A stretch of DNA of 64,000 bases, from the NCBI RefSeq assembly GCF_963674635.1, contig NZ_OY771475.1, forward strand, positions 3,951,001-4,015,000. Reading direction: 5' to 3'. The first letter of the stretch is position 1. Each line of letters starts with the position of its first letter. The translations under genes and the position numbers were made by a program. Shown piece by piece: positions 43,184 to 51,360 of this stretch. This DNA is from Breoghania sp. Lineage in GTDB: Bacteria > Pseudomonadota > Alphaproteobacteria > Rhizobiales > Stappiaceae. Below the pieces are notes generated by a model. That model ran no database searches, was not told the origin of the DNA, and was given only the letters and a program-made list of their open reading frames with translations.

Positions 43184-44170
43184 TCAATTGCGCCTCAAGG
43201 CCCGCGCGAGACGACGCGGCAGGCGGCCGTCAATGGTCGCAAGGGCGGCGGCGATCAACATTATCCCCGCCCAGTGGCGCGGCTGAAGCTGCTCTCCCAG
43301 AACAAACACCCCGGCGAGGATCGCGCTGACCGGAACAAGGAAGGTGACCAGCATCACGTTGGCGGGGCCTGCGACCGACAGGATCCGGAAGAAGAGAAGG
43401 TAGGCGAGCGCGGTGGACAGGAACGCCAGCCCCGCCATGGCGATCACGACCTCTGTCGAAGGCCAGTTGGCTGCAAGGTCGATCAGGCCGCCACTCATGA
43501 GCAGGATGGGCAAGAGGATGATCGAGGATCCGGTGAGCTGGCCCGCCGCGGTCACCAGGGCGGGCGTTCCCATGAAACGGCGGGCATAGAGCGCGGAGGT
43601 GCCATAGGAAACCGTCGCGCCGAGGCAGGCGAGTTCGGCCAGAAGGTGGTCTCCGACACCGGAAATGGCAGCCGTGCCGATCATCACCGCGACCCCGCAA
43701 AAGCCCAGAACCACACCAACCGCCTTCATCGGGGTGGCCCGGTCGGTGGTGGTGAACAGGTGCAGGATGATGACGGTGGAGATCGGGGTGAAGGCGTTGA
43801 GGATCGATGCCAGACCCGACGCGATCTGCGTCTGGCCCCAGGTCAGAAGGGTGAAAGGTACCACGTTGTTGATCGCCCCCATCACCAGAAAGGGGGCAAA
43901 GCCGCTCCATGAGAGCGGGAAGGCGAGGCCGCGCAGCCGCAGAACGATGTGAAGCACGATGGCGGCGAGCGCGACGCGCAGGAAGACGATCTCCATCGAC
44001 CCGATTTCGGCAACCGCCACCTTGGTGAAAAAGAACGAGCCGCCCCACAGGATCGACAGGGTGATCAGCAGTGTCCAGGCGAGCGACGTCATCTGGCGCG
44101 GTGCGCTCGAAGAGGTGGCTGTTGCGCCGATCTCGGTCTGGGCAGGCGCGGTGCGGGCATTTGCGGTCAT
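43184..44170 (-). CDS. EamA/DMT superfamily transporter
   Basis: 328 residues with about ten hydrophobic helices in two EamA halves (first half ILWGGSFFFTKVAVAEIG ... FLRVALAAIVLHIVLRL; second half ELACLGATVSYGTSALYARRF ... VPVSAILAGVFVLGEQL). Drug/metabolite exporters of this type carry amino acids, nucleosides or other small molecules. Substrate unknown. Single minus-strand gene converging on serA and bounded by repeat elements on both sides. Confidence 0.9.
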   Translation of the reverse strand: MTANARTAPAQTEIGATATSSSAPRQMTSLAWTLLITLSILWGGSFFFTKVAVAEIGSMEIVFLRVALAAIVLHIVLRLRGLAFPLSWSGFAPFLVMGAINNVVPFTLLTWGQTQIASGLASILNAFTPISTVIILHLFTTTDRATPMKAVGVVLGFCGVAVMIGTAAISGVGDHLLAELACLGATVSYGTSALYARRFMGTPALVTAAGQLTGSSIILLPILLMSGGLIDLAANWPSTEVVIAMAGLAFLSTALAYLLFFRILSVAGPANVMLVTFLVPVSAILAGVFVLGEQLQPRHWAGIMLIAAALATIDGRLPRRLARALRRN

Positions 44171-44290
44171 GGGCGTCCATCCTTTGGCGAGGCTGCGACT
44201 TTAATCGCAGGCAGGCGGCGCAGGACACCCGTTTCTTGCGTCTTGATGCGAATTGGCGGTGGCGGTGAGGTCTCGGCGCGCAGCGTGTGT

Positions 44291-44338
44291 GGCCGATCCA
44301 TCGAGACGGCGCGTTGCGCCTCCTCTCGATGACATTGT
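44291..44338. repeat. family-1 element, diverged left arm
   Basis: GGCCGATCCATCGAGAC ... CTCCTCTCGATGACATT is a diverged version of the left arm seen at 18722 and 42892. Confidence 0.6.
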
Positions 44339-44377
44339 GGATGGCTGGCTTCTTGAGCCGGGCATGTCGCGGCGAAG

Positions 44378-44527
44378 AAGAGCCCGGCCCGGTTACCTCT
44401 CCCATTGGGAGAGGTCGGCGCGGATCGCGCCGGGTGAGGGGTTTCGGGCTCCGCCGTATCCATGAGAGATCGCATCCCCTCACCCCAGACCTCTCCCCAT
44501 GGGAGAGGAGGCCGTATCGCGCGTGGC
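44378..44527. repeat. family-2 intergenic repeat, copy A
   Basis: About 150 bp beginning AAGAGCCCGGCCCGGTTACC. It contains CCTCTCCCATTGGGAGAGG, CGCGCCGGGTGAGGGG, GAGAGATCGCATCCCCTCACC and CTCTCCCCATGGGAGAG. It is nearly identical to copy B 218 bp downstream. Contains several hairpin-forming parts. Confidence 0.85.
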
Positions 44528-44595
44528 GCCACTATCACGGGGCTTGAGCGGTCATTGCCGGGAGGGACGGTAAATCCGTTTTGTCGGCCATGGAA

Positions 44596-44744
44596 AAGAG
44601 CCCGGCCCGGTTACCTCTCCCATTGGGAGAGGTCGGCGCGGCTCGCGCCGGGTGAGGGGGGCGGGCTCAGCCGTATTCATGAGAGATCGCATCCCCTCAC
44701 CCCAACCCTCTCCCCATGGGAGAGCGGGCCGTATCGTGCGTGGT
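44596..44744. repeat. family-2 intergenic repeat, copy B
   Basis: Direct copy of 44378-44527 with few substitutions (e.g. GGATCGCGCC becomes GGCTCGCGCC; CCCAGACCTC becomes CCCAACCCTC), which indicates a fairly recent tandem duplication or dual insertion. Confidence 0.85.
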
Positions 44745-44787
44745 GCGGGATTTTGAGCGCGTTTCGAGAAAAGGGCGCCTCCCGCCC

Positions 44788-44838
44788 CAACGTCATCCTG
44801 AGGAGCGCTCGTCAGAGCGCGTCTCGAAGGATGGGCCG
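44788..44838. repeat. family-1 element, single right arm
   Basis: CAACGTCATCCTGAGGAG ... CGTCTCGAAGGATGGGC is the right arm of the family seen at 18822-18873 and 42979-43028, with inner palindrome CGCTCGTCAGAGCG. Confidence 0.8.
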
Positions 44839-44861
44839 CAAGCTCGCAACGTGCCCTTCGC

Positions 44862-45773
44862 CTAGCTGCTGAACCTCTGCGCCAGGAAAATTCCGCCGAG
44901 GATCAGGCCGTAGCCGATGGCGTGGAAGAGGTGGAAGGTCTCGCCCAGAAAGACGATCGCCAGAAGCGAGGCGGTGACAGGGATCAAGTGGAAAAACGGT
45001 CCCGCCCGGTTCGGCCCGATCAGCTCAACACCGCGATTGAAGCAGATATAGGCCAGGATCGTGGCGATCAGGATCACGTAGATCAGCGACAGGATCGTCT
45101 GTTTGTCGGCCTGCATGGTGAAACCGCTGGCATATTCGATCGCGGTGGCGGGCAGCAGCATCAAGCCGCCGAGCCCGATGGTCAGCACCAGAAAGGACAG
45201 CGGATGTATGGGTGGGCGCTTGCGCAGCAGGCAGGCATAGAGCGCGTAGCTCGCCATGGCGATGATGAGCAGAATGTCGCCGGGGTTGACGGAGAGATTG
45301 GCGAGCTGGCTCGCATCCCCGCCCGTGATGATGGTCAGAACGCCCGCGCCTGACAGCACAATGCCGCCGATCTGGCCCATGGTCAGCCGGTCCCCGAACA
45401 GGATCAGCGACCACAGCGCGATCCAGAAGGGGGCGGTGGACTGCATCAGCGCGCCGTTGATGGCTTGCGTGAATTGCAACCCTTCATAGGCCAGCGAGTT
45501 GTAGAGCGTGATGCCGACGAAGGAGAGAAGCAGAAGGATGCCGATATTCTGCCGGATGACCGGCCAATCCTGCTTCAGGCGCGGCCACAGAAAGATCACC
45601 AGCACCACGAAGGCGCCGATCCAGCGGGTCTGGGCGAGCGCGAGCGGGGGGATGTGACCGGCGGCCTCGCGGCCAAGGACGATGTTGCCGCCCCAGGACA
45701 TCGCGGTAATCGACAGGAGGATATAGGGCTGGCCATAAAGCCAGCGCCCGAAACGGGTGACGGTGGTCATCAT
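44862..45773 (-). CDS. EamA/DMT superfamily transporter
   Basis: 303 residues from the ATG at 45773 (a second ATG follows at once). Ten hydrophobic helices in two EamA halves (ILLSITAMSWGGNIVLGREA ... YEGLQFTQAINGALMQSTAP; second half IMASYALYACLLRKRPP ... FFHLIPVTASLLAIVFLGET). It is distinct in sequence from the DMT gene at 43184, so the pair is not a recent duplication. Substrate unknown. It diverges from purA. Confidence 0.9.
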   Translation of the reverse strand: MMTTVTRFGRWLYGQPYILLSITAMSWGGNIVLGREAAGHIPPLALAQTRWIGAFVVLVIFLWPRLKQDWPVIRQNIGILLLLSFVGITLYNSLAYEGLQFTQAINGALMQSTAPFWIALWSLILFGDRLTMGQIGGIVLSGAGVLTIITGGDASQLANLSVNPGDILLIIAMASYALYACLLRKRPPIHPLSFLVLTIGLGGLMLLPATAIEYASGFTMQADKQTILSLIYVILIATILAYICFNRGVELIGPNRAGPFFHLIPVTASLLAIVFLGETFHLFHAIGYGLILGGIFLAQRFSS

Positions 45774-46063
45774 GCAGGAATGATCCCGAAAAAGTGGAGC
45801 GGGCAGGCGGCGTGTGGCGGTTGGCTGAAGGGGCGAGTAGCCTGTCTGGCGTAATGTGTAAAGACAGGCGGCTGAGGGACTCGTCACGGCTGGCCGTTAT
45901 GTCTATAGTCCGCCCGCTTCGTGCGCGCTGCAAAACGGCGCGCCGATTCCGTTCGCGCCGGCTCCAATGGCAGCCTCAGGCGCGCAAGGCGCATCATCGA
46001 CTGCCCGCCTCCGGCATGACACCGGGCGGCCCGGGCGCAGCAATCTCAAGGAATAATAAGCCA

Positions 46064-47356
<1,293 letters not shown>

Positions 47357-47400
47357 CCCTGAAAGACGCGCATCGTATCCAGTCGGTTTAAGAGTTACTC

Positions 47401-49179
47401 ATGGCGGACTACCACGCTGTATTGAAGCGGGCGATTGATGGACTTCCCGATAACACGGGAGCGGCGAGGCGTGCTGTCTATCAGCGCGCGCGTCAGGCAA
47501 TCGTCAATCAGCTCAAGAGCTACAAGCCGCCGCTCTCGCCGTCGGATATCACGGCCGAGCAGCTTCGCCTCGAAGAGGCGATCCGCAAGGTGGAGGCCGA
47601 CGCGGCCCGGGCCTCGCTCGGGCTCTCGCCTGCGCCGCGCCCTGCAATGCCGCCCGTGCGGCCTTGCGCACCGGCTCCCGCGCCCGCATCCGCTCCCGCT
47701 TCCAACGGCGGGGCGGTCGCGCCCGAGCAGCCTGCGATGCCCGGTGCCGGCGCTCAGGGATCCAACGGAGCGAACCAGCATCCGGCCGGATCGGGCAGCT
47801 CCATGGCTGGCGGCGCGGCTTCCGTCGCGCCTTCGGCACCTGCAAAGACCGAGCCGGCAGCGCCGCCTGAACCCGCAAAGCCTGCCGCGGTGCACGAGCC
47901 TGTCGGCAAGGCGACAAGCGGGCCCGCTTCCGGCGGACCGGCTGGCACGTCCTCTGCCTTTGGTGGATCCGGCTCGGCTGCCTCCGACCAGGCGATGCCC
48001 GAGCCTGCCGGTGCGGATGCTCCAGCCGTGCGCGGCCCCCGTTTCGAACCCGCCTCCGAGGCCGGGGAGAAAAGCGGCGTCGATGCGTCGACGGACGAGG
48101 CTTCGCAAACGTCAGCCGGCAAAGCAAACACCAAGCGCGACGCGATTGCCGACATAGATGCCATGACGCGCGGGGCGCAAGGCTCCGCGGGGCAGGATCC
48201 TTTCGCTCAGGCGGATCTGAAGCCTTCGCGGCTGCCGATGATTGCCGCCGCGGTGGGCGCTTTCGTCGTTTTCATCGCGCTCATCACCTTCGTCTATACC
48301 CAGCGCGACACGTTGCTGGCGATGTTTGAAAGCTCCGATGCGCCGGTCGCCGCCGATACCTCCGGCTCTCCGGCCACGGCGTCGTCGGACAAGGAAAGTA
48401 CCAAGGACACGGCGCGGCTCCTGAGCGATGACGGCTCCCCGGCAGCACCCGATGCGCGCGCGGTGACGACGACCCGCGTGGTGCCGCCCGCCGCAGAGGA
48501 CGGTGTGACCATCGCCCCGCAGGGCGGTGAGACGGAAATCCCGCAGGATGGCGAACCGGCCCCGGTGGCCGATGCGCCTGCTGCGACCACCGCAACGGGC
48601 AGCGATACCACGTCCGCGGGCCAGGCAACTCCCGTTGCCCAACGTGCGATCCTTTACGAGGAAAGCGCCGATGCCAGCTCCGGCGGGTCCGCCGAACAGG
48701 GGCGTGTGCTTTGGTCGATCGCGCAGGAAGCGCCGTCCGGCGGCGGGGCGCCTGATACGGTCATCAAGGCGAATATCGCCATTCCGGAGCGCAATGTGAC
48801 GGTGCAGCTGACCATCCGTCCCAACCGCGATGACACGCTTCCCGCCAGCCACCTGATCGAGCTTCAGTTCCTGCTGCCCCCCGGTTTCCCGGGCAAGGGC
48901 GTATCCTCCGTGCCGGGCCTCATCATGAAGACCACCGAGGAAGCGCGCGGCGATGCGCTGATCGGGGCGTCGGTCCGGGTCGCGGATGGCTTCTTCTGGG
49001 TCGCGCTTTCCTCCATCGAGGCGGAGCGGGAACGCAACATCACGCTGCTGCGTGACCGGGGCTGGATCGACATTCCGGTTCTCTATGAAAACGGCAAGCG
49101 GGCGATCCTGACGCTTGAGAAGGGATCTCCGGGCGAGCGCGTCGTGCAGACGGCGCTGGATGCCTGGGCTGCCCAATAG
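47401..49179 (+). CDS. conserved single-pass membrane protein of unknown function, downstream of purA
   Basis: 592 residues. I do not recognise a named domain. N-terminal helical region (about 1-80: HAVLKRAIDGLPDNTGAARR, LRLEEAIRKVEADAARASLG), a long Ala/Pro/Gly-rich disordered stretch (about 80-270), one membrane helix (about 278-298), a second low-complexity stretch, and a compact C-terminal domain (about 435-590) rich in beta-forming segments (TVIKANIAIPERNVTVQLTI, FLLPPGFPGKGV, GDALIGASVRVADGFFWVAL, LTLEKGSPGERVVQTALDAW). Topology suggests a cytoplasmic N-terminus and periplasmic C-domain. 44 bp after purA, probably co-transcribed. Similar purA neighbours occur in other Hyphomicrobiales as I recall. 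Confidence 0.75.
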   Translation: MADYHAVLKRAIDGLPDNTGAARRAVYQRARQAIVNQLKSYKPPLSPSDITAEQLRLEEAIRKVEADAARASLGLSPAPRPAMPPVRPCAPAPAPASAPASNGGAVAPEQPAMPGAGAQGSNGANQHPAGSGSSMAGGAASVAPSAPAKTEPAAPPEPAKPAAVHEPVGKATSGPASGGPAGTSSAFGGSGSAASDQAMPEPAGADAPAVRGPRFEPASEAGEKSGVDASTDEASQTSAGKANTKRDAIADIDAMTRGAQGSAGQDPFAQADLKPSRLPMIAAAVGAFVVFIALITFVYTQRDTLLAMFESSDAPVAADTSGSPATASSDKESTKDTARLLSDDGSPAAPDARAVTTTRVVPPAAEDGVTIAPQGGETEIPQDGEPAPVADAPAATTATGSDTTSAGQATPVAQRAILYEESADASSGGSAEQGRVLWSIAQEAPSGGGAPDTVIKANIAIPERNVTVQLTIRPNRDDTLPASHLIELQFLLPPGFPGKGVSSVPGLIMKTTEEARGDALIGASVRVADGFFWVALSSIEAERERNITLLRDRGWIDIPVLYENGKRAILTLEKGSPGERVVQTALDAWAAQ

Positions 49180-49264
49180 GCTTCTGGCGCGCTGCGCGGG
49201 TTTTCGCGCAGCGCGCCTGACGGTCCCTTGCAATCATTATCCATAGCAGACACACTGCGCATGC

Positions 49265-49400
49265 TTCCGAGGGGTGTTCGCTGAGGCGAACTGAGATGGC
49301 CAAGCCTGCGAGGCGGGGAACGTTTGTCTGTTCCTCACTCAGATGCAAAAGGGCCGAACCCTTCGAACCTGATCCGGGTCATGCCGGCGAAGGGACGGAA
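49265..49400 (+). promoter_or_regulatory. TPP riboswitch aptamer
   Basis: Contains the thi-box elements in order: GAGGGGTG (49269-49276), the pyrimidine-binding T-loop CTGAGA (49291-49296), and the pyrophosphate half ACCCTTCGAACCTGATCCGG with TCATGCCGGCGAAGGGA (49358-49394). P1 forms between TTCC (49265-49268) and GGAA (49397-49400). The P3 arm is extended. It binds thiamine pyrophosphate and controls the HMP/thiamine-precursor transporter genes downstream. Confidence 0.92.
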
Positions 49401-49404
49401 ACCT

Positions 49405-49459
49405 GAGCCCGATTTTCCCGGGTCTCCATGGTCTTTGGTATCAAGGACGGGGAGATCCC
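49405..49459 (+). promoter_or_regulatory. predicted riboswitch expression platform (SD-sequestering switch)
   Basis: GGGTCTCC (49420-49427) can pair with GGAGATCCC (49451-49459), which holds the ribosome-binding site of the leader ORF at 49460. Alternatively GAGCCC (49405-49410), next to P1, can pair with GGGTCTC (49420-49426). The two pairings are mutually exclusive, as in a translational riboswitch. Derived by eye. Which state follows TPP binding is inferred. Confidence 0.5.
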
Positions 49460-49555
49460 ATGAATTGCCCTCTGGCGCCGTGTCGCGGCGCTGCCTTCAC
49501 ACGCACAGGTCCACAGTCTGCCCGGGACCGGCTTCATGTTCGCGTTTGCGCATGA
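49460..49555 (+). CDS. 31-residue leader peptide ORF, ATGA-coupled to the permease
   Basis: ATG at 49460, preceded by GGGGAG at four bases. It encodes 31 residues (MNCPLAPCRGAAF ... LHVRVCA) and stops at 49553-49555, where ATGA fuses its stop with the permease start at 49552. No similarity recognised, four cysteines, not hydrophobic. Its value may lie in being translated rather than in the product: the permease itself has no good ribosome-binding site, and the leader's SD is the one that the riboswitch can hide. Not certain to be expressed. Confidence 0.5.
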   Translation: MNCPLAPCRGAAFTRTGPQSARDRLHVRVCA

Positions 49556-50337
49556 GGCCGCCTGCGATGAACCGTGCGTCCTCCGATCTGCCCCGACGCC
49601 TCCTGCGGGGCGTCCTGACCACGCTCGTTCTGCTGGGCGCGTGGGAAGGGGCCGTGCGCGGCCTCCAGCTTCCCCGCTACATGCTGCCCGCGCCCTCGCG
49701 GGTGGCCACGGTGCTGGTTGAACGGTCGGATTTCCTGCTTGAACAGGCGTGGATCACGGCTTTCGAGACCCTGATCGGCCTTGTCATCGGGGCGGGGGCG
49801 GGCATTGCGCTGGCGCTTCTGCTGGCCGTGCTGCCGCTTGCGCGGCGCTATGTGTTGCCGGTCGTCGTGATCAGCCAGGCGCTGCCGGTCTTCGCCATCG
49901 CGCCGCTTCTGGTCCTGTGGTTCGGTTTCGGGCTCGCCTCCAAGATCGTGATGGCGAGCCTGATCATCTTCTTTCCCGTCACATCGGCCTTCTATGACGG
50001 GTTGAGGCGCACAGATCCCGACCTTCTCGACTATGCGCGGCTCGTGCGCGCGACCCCGGTGCAGACGCTCATGCTGATCCGGTTGCCCGCCGCCTTGCCC
50101 GCCCTGGGCTCGGGGCTTCGGGTGGCCGCCGTCTTTGCGCCCATCGGCGCGATCGTGGGGGAGTGGGTCGGATCCAGCCAGGGATTGGGGTTCGTCATGT
50201 TGCAGGCCAATGCCCGCGCGCAGGCCGATGTGGTCTTTGCGGCGCTGGTGCTTCTGGCGGCCATGGCGCTGTTGCTTCGCGCGGTTGTCGACAAGGCCAC
50301 GCGCGCCATGGCGCCGTGGCAATCGGAAACGGACTAG
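49552..50337 (+). CDS. thiX: ABC transporter permease, HMP/thiamine-precursor type (ThiX-like)
   Basis: 261 residues from the ATG at 49552 (alternative ATG 49567). BPD_transp_1 permease with about six helices (TLVLLGAWEGAVRGLQLP, TLIGLVIGAGAGIALALLLA, ALPVFAIAPLLVLWFGFGLA, MASLIIFFPVTSAFYDGL) and the EAA-type loop ARLVRATPVQTLMLIRLPAALPALGSGLRVAAVFAP. In this family it pairs with a THI5/NMT1-like binding protein to import hydroxymethylpyrimidine. Under a TPP riboswitch. The ATPase partner is not in this window. Confidence 0.88.
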   Translation: MRPPAMNRASSDLPRRLLRGVLTTLVLLGAWEGAVRGLQLPRYMLPAPSRVATVLVERSDFLLEQAWITAFETLIGLVIGAGAGIALALLLAVLPLARRYVLPVVVISQALPVFAIAPLLVLWFGFGLASKIVMASLIIFFPVTSAFYDGLRRTDPDLLDYARLVRATPVQTLMLIRLPAALPALGSGLRVAAVFAPIGAIVGEWVGSSQGLGFVMLQANARAQADVVFAALVLLAAMALLLRAVVDKATRAMAPWQSETD

Positions 50338-50399
50338 GCGCGCGGGAGAAAGAGTTCGCGCGGGCCTTTGGGAAAGAGAAACGAGAGGAGTTTGGGGAG

Positions 50400-51347
50400 A
50401 TGCTGCGAAAATTGAAGAGCGGTGCGGCGGCGTTGGCGCTGACGGTGCTTGTGAGCGGGGCCGCGCAGGCGGCGGACAAGCTGACGGTGCTGCTCGACTG
50501 GTATGTGAACGCCGACCACGGCCCGCTGATCGTCGCCAAGGAGGGCGGCTATTTCGAGGCGCAGGGGCTGGATGTGGAGCTTGTGACGCCCGCCGATCCC
50601 AGCGCCCCGCCGCGGCTTGTGGCCGCCGGTCAGGGCGATGTGGCGGTGTCCTATCAGCCGACCCTTTACGAACAGGCCCAGCAGGGCCTCCCCGTCGTGC
50701 GGTTCGGCACCCTGATTTCCACCCCGCTCAACACCGTGATCGCGCTTGAAAGCGGACCGGTGAAGTCGCTGGAGGACCTGAAGGGCAAGAAGGTCGGTTT
50801 CTCGATCTCCGGCTTTGAGGATGCGATCCTGTCCACCATGCTGGGCACGGTGGGGCTTTCGGAAAAGGACGTGGAGCTGATCAACGTCAATTTCGCGCTG
50901 ACGCCTGCGCTTCTGTCCGGGCAGGTGGATGCGGTTGTGGGCGGCTATCGCAATATCGAGCTGAACCAGCTTGAGGCGGAAGGCAGCCCCGGATTTGCCA
51001 TCTACCCGGAGGAGCATGGCGTTCCGGCCTATGACGAGCTGATCTATATCGCCCACAAGGACAAGCTCGATGATGATCGCCTGCCGCGCTTTCTGGCGGC
51101 GGTTGAAGCGGCGACTGTGTTCCTGACCAATCATCCGGATGAGGGGCTGGAGCTCTTCTTGAAAAACCACGCCGATATTGATGACGAGCTGACCAAGAAA
51201 TCCTGGTTCGACACGCTGCCGCGGTTCGCCAAGCGCCCGGCGGCGCTCGACGGGGGGCGTTATGCGCGCTTCGGGGCCTTCATGGAAAAGACCGGGCTGA
51301 TCGAGAAGGCTCCGGCGGTTGAGGACATCGCGGTGGAGCTTCGCTGA
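50400..51347 (+). CDS. thiY: ABC transporter substrate-binding protein, THI5/NMT1-like (ThiY)
   Basis: 315 residues from the ATG at 50400, with GGGGAG immediately upstream. Signal peptide about 1-24 (AALALTVLVSGAAQAADK). NMT1/THI5-like domain beginning LTVLLDWYVNADHGPLIVAK, with ARGYFE-type GGYFEAQGLDVELVTPADPS and GQGDVAVSYQPTLYEQAQ. By family it binds N-formyl-4-amino-5-aminomethyl- or hydroxymethyl-pyrimidine in the periplasm. 62 bp after the permease. Ends 13 bp from the converging cyclase gene, so no ATPase gene follows. Confidence 0.9.
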   Translation: MLRKLKSGAAALALTVLVSGAAQAADKLTVLLDWYVNADHGPLIVAKEGGYFEAQGLDVELVTPADPSAPPRLVAAGQGDVAVSYQPTLYEQAQQGLPVVRFGTLISTPLNTVIALESGPVKSLEDLKGKKVGFSISGFEDAILSTMLGTVGLSEKDVELINVNFALTPALLSGQVDAVVGGYRNIELNQLEAEGSPGFAIYPEEHGVPAYDELIYIAHKDKLDDDRLPRFLAAVEAATVFLTNHPDEGLELFLKNHADIDDELTKKSWFDTLPRFAKRPAALDGGRYARFGAFMEKTGLIEKAPAVEDIAVELR

Positions 51348-51360
51348 CGCGGCGGCCTTG

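Larger units (their letters stand above)
44171..44861. other. 691 bp repeat-filled spacer between two DMT transporter genes
   Basis: Nearly all of this spacer is repeats: a diverged left arm of the family-1 element (44291-44338), two direct copies of a ~150 bp family-2 repeat (44378-44527 and 44596-44744) and a family-1 right arm (44788-44838). No gene is supported. Open frames across it are products of the repeats. Confidence 0.75.

Noticed and set aside
44253..44872. Several short ORFs across the repeats between the two DMT transporter genes
   Set aside because: They read through duplicated palindromic repeats and carry the repeat sequence itself, so they are not genes.
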